From assembly GCF_000974365.1 (NCBI RefSeq), contig NZ_BAZW01000004.1, positions 1 to 64,000 of the forward strand: 64,000 bases of DNA, given 5' to 3'. A model generated the notes under the pieces. That model was not told the DNA's origin and searched no databases. It was given only the letters and a program-made list of their open reading frames with translations. The position numbers and the translations under genes were made by a program. Below are positions 37,914-47,873 of the stretch, piece after piece (the first letter of the stretch is position 1; the number at the start of each line of letters is the position of its first letter). The stretch comes from Geofilum rubicundum JCM 15548. GTDB lineage: Bacteria; Bacteroidota; Bacteroidia; Bacteroidales; Marinilabiliaceae.

Positions 37914-38903
37914 ATGGCCATTATCAAGAATAAAACCGTTCTGGTAACCGGGGGAGCCGGTTTTATAGGATCCAATATCATCGACCGATTATTGATTCAG
38001 GAGAATAAAGTTATTTGTCTCGATAATTTTTCGACAGGGAAACGGGAAAACATTGCACAGCACCAATCCCATCCTGATTTTGACCTGATCGAAGGAGACA
38101 TACGAAATTTAAATACCTGTCATTCCGCTTGTAAAGGTGTTGATATTGTCTTACACCAGGCTGCCCTTGGGTCCGTTCCCAGATCCATCAATGATCCCAT
38201 CACCACCAATGATGTTAACGTCAGCGGCTTTTTAAACATGCTTGTTGCTGCCAGGGATGCTGGCGTGAATCGTTTTGTTTATGCGGCCAGCAGCTCGACC
38301 TATGGGGATAGTAAGGAACTGCCCAAGGTAGAGGAGGTAATAGGCCAGCCTTTATCTCCCTATGCGGTTACAAAATACGTGAATGAGCTTTATGCCTCCG
38401 TCTTTGCCCGTACCTATAATATGCAGCTGATTGGTTTAAGGTATTTCAATGTTTTTGGTCCACGTCAGGATCCCAACGGGGCCTATGCGGCAGTGATCCC
38501 TTTATTTGTGAAGGCCCTTATTTTGAAACAGTCGCCCAAAATCAATGGCGACGGTAGTTTCTCCAGGGATTTTACTTATGTGGCCAATGTGATTCAGGCC
38601 AATGAAAGGGCTGCTACCATTGAAAACCCCGAAGCCATTAATAATGTTTACAATGTGGCATGTGGTGAACGTACCTCGCTGAATGAATTGGTGAGTTTGT
38701 TAAAAGAATTTTTATCATCGTATGATGGCAGCATTGCTCAGGTTAATACTGAGTACGGGCCGCAGCGTGCCGGTGACGTTCCTCATTCGCTGGCTACCAT
38801 TGACAAAGCAGCCCGTCTGCTCCATTACCAGCCCACTCATTTATTTAAGGAGGGCCTCCAGGAAGCCATTAGCTGGTACTGGAAAAGCTTTGGTGAAGCA
38901 TAA
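37914..38903 (+). CDS. NAD-dependent sugar epimerase (WbpP/UDP-GlcNAc 4-epimerase type)
   Basis: About 329 residues, extended short-chain dehydrogenase. Rossmann loop VTGGAGFIGSN near the N-terminus, catalytic SSSTYGD and YAVTKYVNEL (YxxxK), and GLRYFNVFGPRQDPNGAYAAVIPLF, which resembles WbpP/TviC-like UDP-N-acetylhexosamine 4-epimerases. Starts at ATG 37914; the upstream GTG at 37896 adds only six unmatched residues. Head of a three-gene block with gmd and fcl, probably for surface polysaccharide precursors. Confidence 0.85.
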   Translation: MAIIKNKTVLVTGGAGFIGSNIIDRLLIQENKVICLDNFSTGKRENIAQHQSHPDFDLIEGDIRNLNTCHSACKGVDIVLHQAALGSVPRSINDPITTNDVNVSGFLNMLVAARDAGVNRFVYAASSSTYGDSKELPKVEEVIGQPLSPYAVTKYVNELYASVFARTYNMQLIGLRYFNVFGPRQDPNGAYAAVIPLFVKALILKQSPKINGDGSFSRDFTYVANVIQANERAATIENPEAINNVYNVACGERTSLNELVSLLKEFLSSYDGSIAQVNTEYGPQRAGDVPHSLATIDKAARLLHYQPTHLFKEGLQEAISWYWKSFGEA

Positions 38904-38960
38904 TAATACCGCAAAATTGACAATTAACCCCTATATTACTATTAAAAACATAAGATTATC

Positions 38961-40076
38961 ATGGCTAAAACCGCATTAATTTCCGGGGTAACCGGACAAG
39001 ATGGAGCGTATCTTTCAGAGTACCTCTTAAAGAAAGGCTATAACGTCCATGGTATTAAACGTCGTTCCTCCATGTTTAATACCGATCGCATTGATCACAT
39101 ATACCAGGATCCGCATACTGAAAACCGGAATTTCACCCTGCATTATGGCGACTTAACGGACTCCACCAATCTTATCCGTATTATTCAGGAAACCCAACCA
39201 GATGAGATATATAATTTGGCCGCGATGTCACATGTGGGCGTTAGTTTTGACACCCCTGAATATACGGCCAATGCCGATGGTATTGGCACGCTGCGTTTTC
39301 TGGAAGCCATTCGCTTGTTGGGACTAACTGAGAAAACCCGGTTTTATCAGGCTTCTACCAGTGAACTTTATGGTTTGGTACAGCAGGTGCCACAAAGTGA
39401 GGCAACGCCTTTCTATCCGCGGTCACCCTATGCTGTTGCTAAGTTGTATGCCTACTGGATTACAATAAACTACCGGGAGGCCTACAACATGTACGCGACC
39501 AATGGTATTTTATTCAACCACGAGTCGCCCATACGTGGGGAGACTTTTGTGACCCGAAAAATAACCCGTGCCGTTTCGCGTATTGGTTTGGGTCTGCAGG
39601 AGAAGGTTTTTCTGGGTAACTTATCGGCTAAACGGGACTGGGGACATGCCAAGGACTATGTTAAGGCGATGTATCTGATACTTCAGCAGGATCAGCCGGA
39701 CGATTATGTGATTGCCACAGGTGTTACAACAGAGGTACGTGATTTCGTGCGTATGTCCTTTGCCTATCTCAATTGCGAAATTGAATTCCGTGGAGAAGGC
39801 GTGGATGAAAAAGGTTATGTGGTAGCCTGTACGAACGAAGCGTTTAATCACCTGGTTGGAAAATGCGTTGTAGAAGTGGATCCCCGCTATTTCAGACCAA
39901 CGGAGGTGGAGCTTCTAATTGGTGATCCGACAAAGGCCAAAAAGCAATTGGGCTGGGAACCCAAATATGATTTGAAAGGTTTGGTGGATGACATGATGGG
40001 CTCTGATTTGAAGTTGATGAAGAAAGATAAGTACCTGAGAGAAGGTGGTTATCAAACACTAAATTATTTCGAGTAA
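38961..40076 (+). CDS. gmd: GDP-mannose 4,6-dehydratase
   Basis: 371 residues. Converts GDP-D-mannose to GDP-4-keto-6-deoxymannose, first step to GDP-L-fucose, with bound NADP. N-terminal [38 protein letters not shown], catalytic STSELYG and [10 protein letters not shown] (YxxxK), and [20 protein letters not shown] are hallmarks. Its last base is the first base of the fcl ATG, so the two are translationally coupled. Confidence 0.95.
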   Translation: MAKTALISGVTGQDGAYLSEYLLKKGYNVHGIKRRSSMFNTDRIDHIYQDPHTENRNFTLHYGDLTDSTNLIRIIQETQPDEIYNLAAMSHVGVSFDTPEYTANADGIGTLRFLEAIRLLGLTEKTRFYQASTSELYGLVQQVPQSEATPFYPRSPYAVAKLYAYWITINYREAYNMYATNGILFNHESPIRGETFVTRKITRAVSRIGLGLQEKVFLGNLSAKRDWGHAKDYVKAMYLILQQDQPDDYVIATGVTTEVRDFVRMSFAYLNCEIEFRGEGVDEKGYVVACTNEAFNHLVGKCVVEVDPRYFRPTEVELLIGDPTKAKKQLGWEPKYDLKGLVDDMMGSDLKLMKKDKYLREGGYQTLNYFE

Positions 40077-41153
40077 TGGATAAGAAAAGTAAAATTTATG
40101 TGGCCGGACATCGTGGTTTGGTGGGGTCCGCCATCACCCGTTTTTTACAAGACAAGGGCTTTAATAATTTAGTGCTTCCCGACAGCTCAATTGGATTTGG
40201 TCAATCAGGCCCAGGTCGAGGCGTTTTTCAAAAAGGAGCAACCAGAATATGTGTTTCTGGCAGCCGCCAAAGTGGGTGGAATTATGGCCAATAATACCTA
40301 CCGGGCTGATTTTATCTATGAGAACATCCAAATTCAGAACAACATTATCCACTCGGCTTATCAGTCGGGTGTAAAAAAGCTGTTGTTCCTGGGCAGTTCC
40401 TGTATTTATCCCAAGGAATGTCCTCAGCCCATGAAGGAAGAGCATTTATTAACGGGGCCTCTGGAATATACCAACGAGCCCTACGCCATTGCAAAAATTG
40501 CCGGAATGAAGCTTTGTGAATCTTACAATCTTCAGTACGGAACGGACTTTGTATCTGTTATGCCCACAAATTTGTATGGTCCCAATGACAACTATAATTT
40601 GCACGGTTCTCATGTATTGCCTGCGCTCATCCGAAAAATGCATTTGGGCAAATTATTGATGGACGATGATATGAACGGTGTTCGGGTAGATGTTGAGCAC
40701 AAACCTATGCGTGGCTTTTCTGCTTCTCAGGACGATAAACAATTGATTCACGCATTGGAGGAGTTTGGTATTTTTAAATCTGGTAATGAGGTGGAAATTA
40801 AGCTTTGGGGCAGTGGAACGCCCCGGCGGGAATTTCTTCATTCGGATGACCTCGCTGCTGCCGTTGTTTTTGTTATGCAAAATATCAGCTTTAAGGATGT
40901 TGTAGAGGAGCGTGGACTGCAGGAGGTTCGGAACACGCACATCAACATTGGTTCCGGAGTTGATTTGTCCATTGCAGAACTGGCAGAAATGGTTAAAAAA
41001 ATAACCGGCTTCAAGGGGAAAATCAGCTGGGATGCGGATAAACCCGATGGCACTTATCGGAAGCTGATGGATGTATCCCGTTTACGCGATTTGGGGTGGC
41101 AGGCCACCATCGAATTGGAGGCGGGTATCCGAAAAGTGTATCAAGCCTACTGA
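40076..41153 (+). CDS. fcl: GDP-L-fucose synthase (frame broken once)
   Basis: Epimerase-reductase making GDP-L-fucose from the gmd product with NADPH. About 358 residues. N-terminal [42 protein letters not shown] and [16 protein letters not shown] (catalytic YxxxK) are clear. The break at about 40178-40190 (near CCC) is unusual: the frame moves as if one base were added or two lost, before [14 protein letters not shown]. Short segment around the break cannot be read reliably. Followed by a terminator. Confidence 0.9.
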
Positions 41154-41173
41154 AAATGATGACTGCCTATTCA

Positions 41174-41204
41174 AAAGCCCTGTGAACCAAGTTTGCAGGG
41201 CTTT
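41174..41204 (+). terminator. Terminator after fcl
   Basis: AAAGCCCTG (41174-41182) pairs with CAGGGCTTT (41196-41204) over a 13-base loop, 21 bases after the stop. Confidence 0.68.
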
Positions 41205-41263
41205 GTTGCTTTGGAAAGGGATTTTTTCTTTACTTTTAGATTTCGATTCAAACTCATTCAATA

Positions 41264-42457
41264 ATGACTTTCAAAAATAGTTCAATGTCTCAATTCGACG
41301 AAATAATCAACAGAGAAGGAACGCGCGCTCTCAAATTGGAATACAGGGAGCGTTTGTTTGGTAAAGATGATGTGATTCCTTTATGGGTGGCTGATATGGA
41401 TTTTGCTGCACCACCTGCGGTAAGGGAAGCCTTGAGCAAAAGGATGGAACACCCGATATTTGGCTATACCAACCGGCCCGATGCCTTTTTTAAATCCATC
41501 ATGGGATGGTTGAAAAGGCGTTTCGACTGGGAAGTTGATCAAGGGTGGATTGAATTTTCTCCAGGGGTAGTTCCCAACCTGGGCTTAGCTGTCCAGGCCT
41601 TCACGCAACCGGGAGAGGGAGTGATTATTCAGCCACCGGTCTATCCGCCCTTTTTTGGGGTGGTGAGGGATTTTAACCGGGAGGTGGTTGAAAATCCGCT
41701 CAAAGAAACAGATGAGGGGTATGTGATGGACTTTGAGCATTTTGAAAAAGTATGCTCTGTACCTCAAAACAAATTGTTTTTATTGTGCCATCCGCATAAT
41801 CCGGTAGGCAGGGTATGGACACCGGAAGAACTGTTGAGAATGGGCGATATCTGCCGGCGAAACAAGGTGACCATTATCTCGGATGAGATACATGCGGATC
41901 TGGTATTGTTTGGACATCAGCACCGTCCGTTGGCCACCATTTCGCCAGAGATAGCTGACATCACCGTCACTTGCATGGCGCCCAGTAAAACCTTCAATCT
42001 GGCGGGATTAAGCACCTCCTACATGATCGCTTCCAATCCTGAATTGTTAAAGGCCATGCGCGGTCAGGTTTTGGGGTATCACTTACACATGGGCAATACC
42101 TTTGGCGCTCTGGCCTTGGAGGCGGCTTACAATGCGTCGGAGGACTGGCTGGAGGATCTGAAGACCTATTTGGAGGGCAATTATCACCTCGTGTTGGAAT
42201 ATCTCGAAAAATATCTGCCAGAAGTGAAGGTCCCGCGACTGGAGGCAACCTATCTTTTGTGGATGGATTTTAGAGCCTGGGGCATGAATCAAAATGAACT
42301 GAAAAGCTTTATGGCTCAGAAGGCGGGATTGGGATTAAATGACGGCAATACATTTGGACGTGAGGGACGTGGCTTTATGCGCATGAATCTGGCCAGTCCA
42401 CGGTCCGTTATCGCTGAAGCCATGCAACGCATCGTAGATGCCAGAAATAAGAATTAG
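41264..42457 (+). CDS. PatB/MalY-type PLP C-S lyase or aminotransferase
   Basis: 397 residues, fold-type I PLP enzyme of the MalY/PatB group, which usually cleave cystathionine or cysteine conjugates. Motifs: IPLWVADMDFAAPPAVREAL, FGYTNRPDAFF, FSPGVVPNLGLAVQAFTQPG, HPHNPVGRVWT, ISDEIHADLVLFG, and the PLP lysine in APSKTFNLAGLSTSY. ATG 41264 is used (26 bases after TACTTTTA, a near-consensus -7 box); ATG 41285 is possible. Reaction specificity is inferred. Confidence 0.87.
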   Translation: MTFKNSSMSQFDEIINREGTRALKLEYRERLFGKDDVIPLWVADMDFAAPPAVREALSKRMEHPIFGYTNRPDAFFKSIMGWLKRRFDWEVDQGWIEFSPGVVPNLGLAVQAFTQPGEGVIIQPPVYPPFFGVVRDFNREVVENPLKETDEGYVMDFEHFEKVCSVPQNKLFLLCHPHNPVGRVWTPEELLRMGDICRRNKVTIISDEIHADLVLFGHQHRPLATISPEIADITVTCMAPSKTFNLAGLSTSYMIASNPELLKAMRGQVLGYHLHMGNTFGALALEAAYNASEDWLEDLKTYLEGNYHLVLEYLEKYLPEVKVPRLEATYLLWMDFRAWGMNQNELKSFMAQKAGLGLNDGNTFGREGRGFMRMNLASPRSVIAEAMQRIVDARNKN

Positions 42458-42518
42458 CCTGTAAATGCACCAAATTCGGTTTAATAGGTGTTGCTATTAG
42501 AGGGCCATGATTTGGTGT

Positions 42519-43400
42519 TCATTTATTGCGTATCCTATTTCTTCGAAGTACGGGGAAAAGCAATACAGCACCCAAAATAATGAGGGTGCCTGCATAAAAG
42601 CCGGTGGACATGCGTTCGGATTCACCAAAAAACAAAAAGGCCATCAAAATGCCATAAACCGGTTCCAGATTAATGGTTAAAACCACTGTGTAAGCCGATA
42701 GGGTTTGCATCACTTTAACACTGGCCATATAGGCATAAGCGGTGCATACGATGCCCAATAATAGCAGGTAAAACCAATCCCAATGGGACGGGGTGGCCAA
42801 TCCGGAAGCAAATGTATTATTGGCCCACAGGTACAGTGTTATCCCTATAAATCCACCGCCCATTTCATAAAAACTGATGGTGGTAGGATGGTAAACACGA
42901 ATGAATCGCTTGTTTAAAACAGTAAAAAGGGCCGCCAAAAATGCCGAAATTATGCCGGTGACGATGCCTGCCAGATGATCGGGTTCAAATTGAAATATGG
43001 TATAAAGTCCTATTATGATGATGAACCCGATAAATACTTCCAATTTTGAGAGTGCCCTTTTAATAAGGGCAGGCTCCAGAAAGCTCGTAAATAAGGTGGT
43101 TGTTGCCAGGCAGCCCAGGGCCACTGAGATGGTGGATATTTTTATGGCGTGAAAAAAGGTGACCCAGTGCATGGCCACAATAAAGCCAACGCCAATGAGT
43201 TTAAGGATAGGTTTTAAAGGCAGTTGAAACGGCGTTCGAAACAACAACAACATGCCGCCCAGGGCAACAAAGGCAATTAGCATTCTATACCATACCAATT
43301 GGGTGGCATCCAGACTAATCAGGCGACCCAGAATGGCCGTAAAGCCATATATGAACACAATAACATGCAGGTGGATCAGATCTTTTGTATGGGTTTTCAT
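42519..43400 (-). CDS. EamA/DMT family transporter
   Basis: About 293 residues with roughly ten hydrophobic segments in two EamA repeats (for example HLHVIVFIYGFTAILGRLI, FIGFIIIIGLYTIF, FYLLLLGIVCTAYAYMASV, TVVLTINLEPVYGILMAF). The last is the conserved EamA core of the second repeat. Inner-membrane carrier for an unknown small metabolite. ATG 43400 is preferred over an upstream TTG. Confidence 0.88.
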   Translation of the reverse strand: MKTHTKDLIHLHVIVFIYGFTAILGRLISLDATQLVWYRMLIAFVALGGMLLLFRTPFQLPLKPILKLIGVGFIVAMHWVTFFHAIKISTISVALGCLATTTLFTSFLEPALIKRALSKLEVFIGFIIIIGLYTIFQFEPDHLAGIVTGIISAFLAALFTVLNKRFIRVYHPTTISFYEMGGGFIGITLYLWANNTFASGLATPSHWDWFYLLLLGIVCTAYAYMASVKVMQTLSAYTVVLTINLEPVYGILMAFLFFGESERMSTGFYAGTLIILGAVLLFPVLRRNRIRNK

Positions 43401-43534
43401 CAGATGGTTGGCGATTTTTGGCAAAAATGCGAAAATATTCTTTAACCTTATATGATAAAACCGGGCAATGATGCGAAATATTCACTAAATTAGTGTGATT
43501 TACTTGAGCTGGAAATAATAATAATTTGCAAGCA

Positions 43535-44347
43535 ATGAAAAAGAATAAAATAAGTGTGGTATGGCTAATGACAATTTTGCTATCCATATTGGTATGGGCA
43601 TGTTCTGTGGTGCCCTTTACCGGCAGGAGACAGTTGAGTATGGTGCCCGAATCAGAAATAATGGCCATGAGTTTTAGCCAGTATGATGCGTTTTTGAAAG
43701 AAAACGCTTTGTCGAAAAACAAAGCCCAGACCGCTTTGGTAAAAAAAGTCGGGGCCAACATATCTACGGCCGTTGATCGGTATTTTTCAGAAAATGGTCT
43801 TGAGGATCAACTATCTAATTTTCAGTGGGAATTTAATTTAGCGGCAGATGATACGCCAAATGCCTGGTGTATGCCCGGAGGAAAGGTGATGGTTTATGAG
43901 GGGATTTTACCCATTACGCAAGATGAAAACGGTCTGGCTGTTGTCATGGGGCATGAAATAGCTCATGCCATTGCCAAACATGGCAGTGAACGGATGAGTC
44001 AGCAAATGGGCGCCCAGTTAGGCGCTACAGCTCTGAGCGTTGTTTTGGCCGAAAAACCGGAGGAAACAAAAAACCTGTATATGACCGCCTTTGGTGTAGC
44101 TACGCAGGTTGGTGTCATTTTGCCTTACTCACGTACCCATGAAACGGAAGCCGACCGGTTGGGATTGATTTTTATGGCCATGGCAGGTTATGATCCGTCT
44201 ACTGCAGTGGCCTTCTGGAGTAGAATGGCCGAGCAAAGTGGTGGCAGTAACCCCATTCCCTTTTTGAGTACCCACCCAAGTAGTAATTCCCGGATAAGAA
44301 ATCTGCAAAAAGCTTTGCCGGAAGCCATGAAGTATTACCGGCCTTAA
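43535..44347 (+). CDS. M48 family metallopeptidase, envelope lipoprotein
   Basis: About 270 residues. Signal peptide ending at VWACS suggests a lipoprotein anchored by the cysteine near residue 24. Zinc site HEIAH in VMGHEIAHAIAKHG, third ligand glutamate in HETEADRLG, then a FLSTHPSSNSRIRNL C-terminal motif typical of the LoiP/BepA group that degrades damaged outer-membrane proteins. ATG 43535 preferred over TTG 43526. Convergent with kdsA with a shared terminator. Confidence 0.9.
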   Translation: MKKNKISVVWLMTILLSILVWACSVVPFTGRRQLSMVPESEIMAMSFSQYDAFLKENALSKNKAQTALVKKVGANISTAVDRYFSENGLEDQLSNFQWEFNLAADDTPNAWCMPGGKVMVYEGILPITQDENGLAVVMGHEIAHAIAKHGSERMSQQMGAQLGATALSVVLAEKPEETKNLYMTAFGVATQVGVILPYSRTHETEADRLGLIFMAMAGYDPSTAVAFWSRMAEQSGGSNPIPFLSTHPSSNSRIRNLQKALPEAMKYYRP

Positions 44348-44370
44348 ACAACCAGGCAGTCACTAAAAAT

Positions 44371-44412
44371 AAATCCGGAACGGGACATTAGGCGCCCTGC
44401 TCCGGATTTTTT
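44371..44412 (+). terminator. Terminator between M48 peptidase and kdsA
   Basis: AAATCCGGA (44371-44379) pairs with TCCGGATTT (44401-44409), followed by T run. It ends at the kdsA stop codon. Confidence 0.75.
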
Positions 44413-45231
44413 TTACAAACTGTTGATGGTGCTTCGAATGGCCGCTAGTCGTGTCATCAAACCTTCCAGCAAATCCAGGCGCAGCATATTGGCCCCATCA
44501 GATTTGGCACTGGCCGGATCATGGTGGGTTTCGAGGAAGAAACCATCTACGCCAACAGCTACCCCGGCACGCGCCACCGTCTCAATGAGTTGGGGTTTCC
44601 CCCCGGTAACGCCTGACGACTGGTTGGGCTGTTGTAAGGAATGGGTAATGTCCAGAACTACCGGAGCTTCAAATGCCTGCATGGCCGGAATCCCTCTGTA
44701 GTCGACGATTAAATCCTGATAACCAAACATGGTTCCCCGGTCGGTAATCATCACCTTCGCATTACCGGCATCCCGGACCTTTTTGACCGCAAATTGCATG
44801 GCTTCAGGGGCCAAAAACTGACCTTTTTTGATGTTGACCACTTTGCCGGTTTCGGCGGCAGCGACCAGAAGGTCGGTTTGCCGGCAAAGGAAGGCCGGAA
44901 TTTGTAATACATCCACATATTCAGCCGCCATAGCGGCTTCATTGGCCGCATGAATATCGGTCACGGTGGGTACATCAAAAGTTTCGCTGACTTTTCGTAG
45001 GATTTTTAAAGCTTTTTCATCGCCTATGCCTGCAAAGGAGTCGATACGTGAGCGGTTGGCCTTGCGGTAGGAACCTTTAAAAATAAAAGGTATTTTCAGG
45101 CGGTCGGTGACGCGCAAAATCTCTTCGGCAATGCGCAGGGCCATATCTTCGCCTTCAATGGCGCAGGGACCGGCCAGAAGAAAAAACTGCCCGCTATCCG
45201 AATGCTTAATTTTTGGAATACTGCTTATCAT
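44413..45231 (-). CDS. kdsA: 3-deoxy-8-phosphooctulonate synthase
   Basis: About 272 residues from ATG 45231 (a TTG at 45252 is upstream). Condenses PEP with arabinose-5-phosphate to make Kdo-8-phosphate for lipopolysaccharide. Motifs: FFLLAGPCAIEGEDMALRIA, FKGSYRKANRSRIDSFAG, TDIHAANEA, IPAFLCRQTDLL, NIKKGQFLAPEAM, TDRGTMFGYQDLIVDYRG and GFFLETHHDPASAKSDGANM. Shows the cell makes Kdo-containing LPS and is Gram-negative. Followed upstream by rarA on the same strand after a 140-base gap. Confidence 0.95.
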   Translation of the reverse strand: MISSIPKIKHSDSGQFFLLAGPCAIEGEDMALRIAEEILRVTDRLKIPFIFKGSYRKANRSRIDSFAGIGDEKALKILRKVSETFDVPTVTDIHAANEAAMAAEYVDVLQIPAFLCRQTDLLVAAAETGKVVNIKKGQFLAPEAMQFAVKKVRDAGNAKVMITDRGTMFGYQDLIVDYRGIPAMQAFEAPVVLDITHSLQQPNQSSGVTGGKPQLIETVARAGVAVGVDGFFLETHHDPASAKSDGANMLRLDLLEGLMTRLAAIRSTINSL

Positions 45232-45371
45232 TTGGTCTCTATTTTGTGTCAATTTGGTGTGAACAATAAAACGGATGAATTCTCAGCCTTTTTTAAGAAA
45301 GTGTCAAAGACGAGAAAAAAGTCTACCCCGATTTTTCGGGAGAGTATTGGGCATTTTCTTATTAAGACCAT

Positions 45372-46649
45372 TCAATATTTCTTTTTCCATAAGAATTCCA
45401 TTCGCTCCCTGAGTTTCGCCTCCTGAGGGTTGTTTTGAGGGGTCCAGAGTTGCTTTTTACTCAACTTTTCAGGCAGAAATTCCTGCTCGGCAAAATTGTT
45501 GGGAAAGTCGTGCGAATACTTATAGGCTTTACCATAATCCAACTCTTTCATTAATTGGGTTGGGGCATTTCGTAAATGCAGGGGAACCGGCAGGTTGCCC
45601 GTCTCACGTACCAGTGCCTGGGCCTGATTAATGGCCATGTAGGCCGAATTGCTTTTGGGGCAGGTCGCCAAATAAATGGTGACTTCACTCAATATGATTC
45701 TGGACTCCGGCCAGCCAACCATTTTGATGGCCTCAAAAGCATTGGTAGCCAGCAAAAGAGCGTTGGGGTTGGCCAGACCAATATCTTCGGCTGCTGAAAT
45801 GAGCAGTCGGCGTGCAATAAACTTGGGATCTTCGCCACCCTCCACCATACGGGCCAGCCAATAGACGGCGGCATCCGGATCGCTGCCGCGAATGGATTTG
45901 ATAAAGGCCGAAATGATGTCGTAATGCATTTCGCCGTTCTTATCGTATTGGGCAGGATTTTGCTGCAAAAGTTCGGTTACTTTTTCATTGGTGATGACAA
46001 TCTCCTCCGCATCATCGTGTGAATTGGTAACGAGCTCGATGATATTCAAAAATTTGCGGGCGTCGCCACCCGCAAATCGCATCAATGCATCCTCTTCTTT
46101 CAAAAAAAAAGTTCTGTTCTTCAACACCACATCATTCTTCAAAATGAGGTGGTATAAGTCCATCAAATCCGCGTTTTCCAAAGATTTTAAAACATATACC
46201 TGACAACGGGAGAGTAAGGGAGAAATAACTTCAAAAGAGGGGTTTTCTGTAGTGGCGCCGATAAGTGTAACCACTCCTTCTTCGACAGCACCTAAAAGGC
46301 TGTCCTGTTGTGATTTGCTGAAACGATGAATTTCATCGATAAACAAAATGGGAGAGGCGCTGTTGAAAAAGCGTGAGTTGCGTGCCTTTTCAATGGCCTC
46401 ACGCACATCTTTCACACCTGATGAGACAGCAGATAACACATAAAACGGTCTTTCCAACTGATGGGCAATGATTTTGGCCAGTGTGGTTTTTCCCACTCCT
46501 GGCGGGCCCCATAGTAAGATGGACGAAATTTTACCCGATTCCAGCATTTTGCGCAACACAGCACCTTCACCGACCAGGTGTTTCTGGCCAATGTAGTCGC
46601 TGAGCGACTTAGGGCGCATGCGTTCTGCAAGAGGGGGATAACTACTCAT
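45372..46649 (-). CDS. rarA: Replication-associated recombination protein A (RarA/MgsA)
   Basis: 425 residues. AAA+ ATPase acting at stalled replication forks. N-terminal [22 protein letters not shown], Walker [13 protein letters not shown], Walker [17 protein letters not shown], sensor [12 protein letters not shown], and C-terminal [15 protein letters not shown] with [12 protein letters not shown] in the tetramerisation domain. ATG 46649 follows an exact TAACTTTG promoter element. Confidence 0.93.
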   Translation of the reverse strand: MSSYPPLAERMRPKSLSDYIGQKHLVGEGAVLRKMLESGKISSILLWGPPGVGKTTLAKIIAHQLERPFYVLSAVSSGVKDVREAIEKARNSRFFNSASPILFIDEIHRFSKSQQDSLLGAVEEGVVTLIGATTENPSFEVISPLLSRCQVYVLKSLENADLMDLYHLILKNDVVLKNRTFFLKEEDALMRFAGGDARKFLNIIELVTNSHDDAEEIVITNEKVTELLQQNPAQYDKNGEMHYDIISAFIKSIRGSDPDAAVYWLARMVEGGEDPKFIARRLLISAAEDIGLANPNALLLATNAFEAIKMVGWPESRIILSEVTIYLATCPKSNSAYMAINQAQALVRETGNLPVPLHLRNAPTQLMKELDYGKAYKYSHDFPNNFAEQEFLPEKLSKKQLWTPQNNPQEAKLRERMEFLWKKKY

Positions 46650-46671
46650 AATGTCGGCACTTTTTGCATGG

Positions 46672-46679
46672 CAAAGTTA
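46672..46679 (-). promoter_or_regulatory. Bacteroidota -7 element (TAACTTTG) before rarA
   Basis: Reverse-strand exact TAnnTTTG match 23 bases before the rarA ATG. Confidence 0.45.
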
Positions 46680-46746
46680 GCTTTTTTTGAATTAGAAACC
46701 ATGGTGAAGGTGGTCGGACGCGACAGAAGATGGAGAGGTTTTGGTA

Positions 46747-46754
46747 TATTTTTG
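46747..46754 (+). promoter_or_regulatory. Possible -7 element (TATTTTTG) before the oxidoreductase
   Basis: Exact TAnnTTTG match 25 bases before the start at 46779, but no -33 box and a repetitive GGTAT[AT]TTT context. Confidence 0.32.
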
Positions 46755-46778
46755 GTATTTTAGGAGGATAAAAAATAG

Positions 46779-47831
46779 ATGATGGGACAAGCTATAAAAA
46801 CGGCATTGGTGTCGTACGGTATGAGCGGTAAGGTGTTTCATGCACCTTTGCTAAAGGCTAATGGCGGGTTTGAAGTGGTCAAAGTCATGCAACGAAGCAC
46901 AAGCACTGCTTTGGAGGTATTTCCAGATGCCTGTATTGTTCAAACTTTTGAGGAATTGTTGAATGATGCGGAGATTGAACTGGTCATTGTCAATACACCT
47001 GATGATCTTCACTACAAGCAGGCTAAGGCGGCTTTAGAGGCAGGTAAACATGTGGTGGTGGAGAAGCCTTTTGTGCAATCGGTTAAACAAGGCGAGGAGC
47101 TCATTCAGCTGGCTAAGGCGAACAATCTTACACTGACGGTTTTTCAGAATCGGCGATGGGACAATAGTTTCTTAACCGTTCAAAAGGTTTTGGCGGAAAA
47201 TATGCTGGGCCGCTTGGTCGAATTTGAGGCCCGTTATAACCGTTATCGCACTTTTGTACAGGAATCCTGGAAAGAGGAGCGCCAACGGGGCACCGGTATT
47301 TTGCACAATTTGGGGGCACATCTGATTGATCAGGCGCTGTTGCTATTTGGAATGCCCCAAGGGGTCAGTGCCCGTCTGCTGGCTCTGAGAGATGGCTCAG
47401 ATGTGGATGATCATTTTGATTTAAGATTGATTTATGCCGGGCTTTCAGTAACACTCAAAGCTGGTTATCTGGTGCGGGAAGATACGCCCAGCTACATGCT
47501 TCACGGGGTTAAAGGGTCATATGTAAAATATGGGCTCGACCCGCAGGAGGAGGCCTTGAAAAAGGGGATGTGGCCGGATGGTGAGAATTGGGGAACAGAT
47601 CCAGAAGAGTTATGGGGATGGCTTAACAGTGATGTTAACAATATTCATTTCAAGGGAAAAGTGGAAACTTTACCGGGAAATTATGGATTGTTCTATAGCA
47701 ATCTTCACGAGGTTATCCGCAAAAATGCCAAAGTCCTGGTTCTGCCATCTGAGGCTTTGAATGTTGTTCGAATAATTGAGGCAGCCATGCAAAGTAATAG
47801 CGATCATTGTACGGTTTTTCTTAAAAGTTGA
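46779..47831 (+). CDS. Gfo/Idh/MocA family oxidoreductase
   Basis: 350 residues. Rossmann domain (1-120): ALVSYGMSGKVFHAPLLKANG, VNTPDDLHYKQAKAALEAGKHVVVEKPF, the last containing the conserved EKP lysine. C-terminal beta-sandwich domain with GTGILHNLGAHLIDQAL, where the histidine/aspartate pair is typical. The GKVFHAPLL start resembles the YhhX/YdgJ-like subgroup. Sugar or cyclitol dehydrogenase is likely; substrate unknown. Upstream of msrA by 42 bases, possibly co-transcribed. Confidence 0.9.
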   Translation: MMGQAIKTALVSYGMSGKVFHAPLLKANGGFEVVKVMQRSTSTALEVFPDACIVQTFEELLNDAEIELVIVNTPDDLHYKQAKAALEAGKHVVVEKPFVQSVKQGEELIQLAKANNLTLTVFQNRRWDNSFLTVQKVLAENMLGRLVEFEARYNRYRTFVQESWKEERQRGTGILHNLGAHLIDQALLLFGMPQGVSARLLALRDGSDVDDHFDLRLIYAGLSVTLKAGYLVREDTPSYMLHGVKGSYVKYGLDPQEEALKKGMWPDGENWGTDPEELWGWLNSDVNNIHFKGKVETLPGNYGLFYSNLHEVIRKNAKVLVLPSEALNVVRIIEAAMQSNSDHCTVFLKS

Positions 47832-47873
47832 TAAACCCTCTTTGTCTTTGTTTGTTATAATGTAAAAACAATC

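Noticed and set aside
45327-45340. Short CCCGA/TCGGG hairpin between kdsA and rarA
   Set aside because: Only five base pairs and inside the gap of two reverse-strand genes; too weak to call a terminator.
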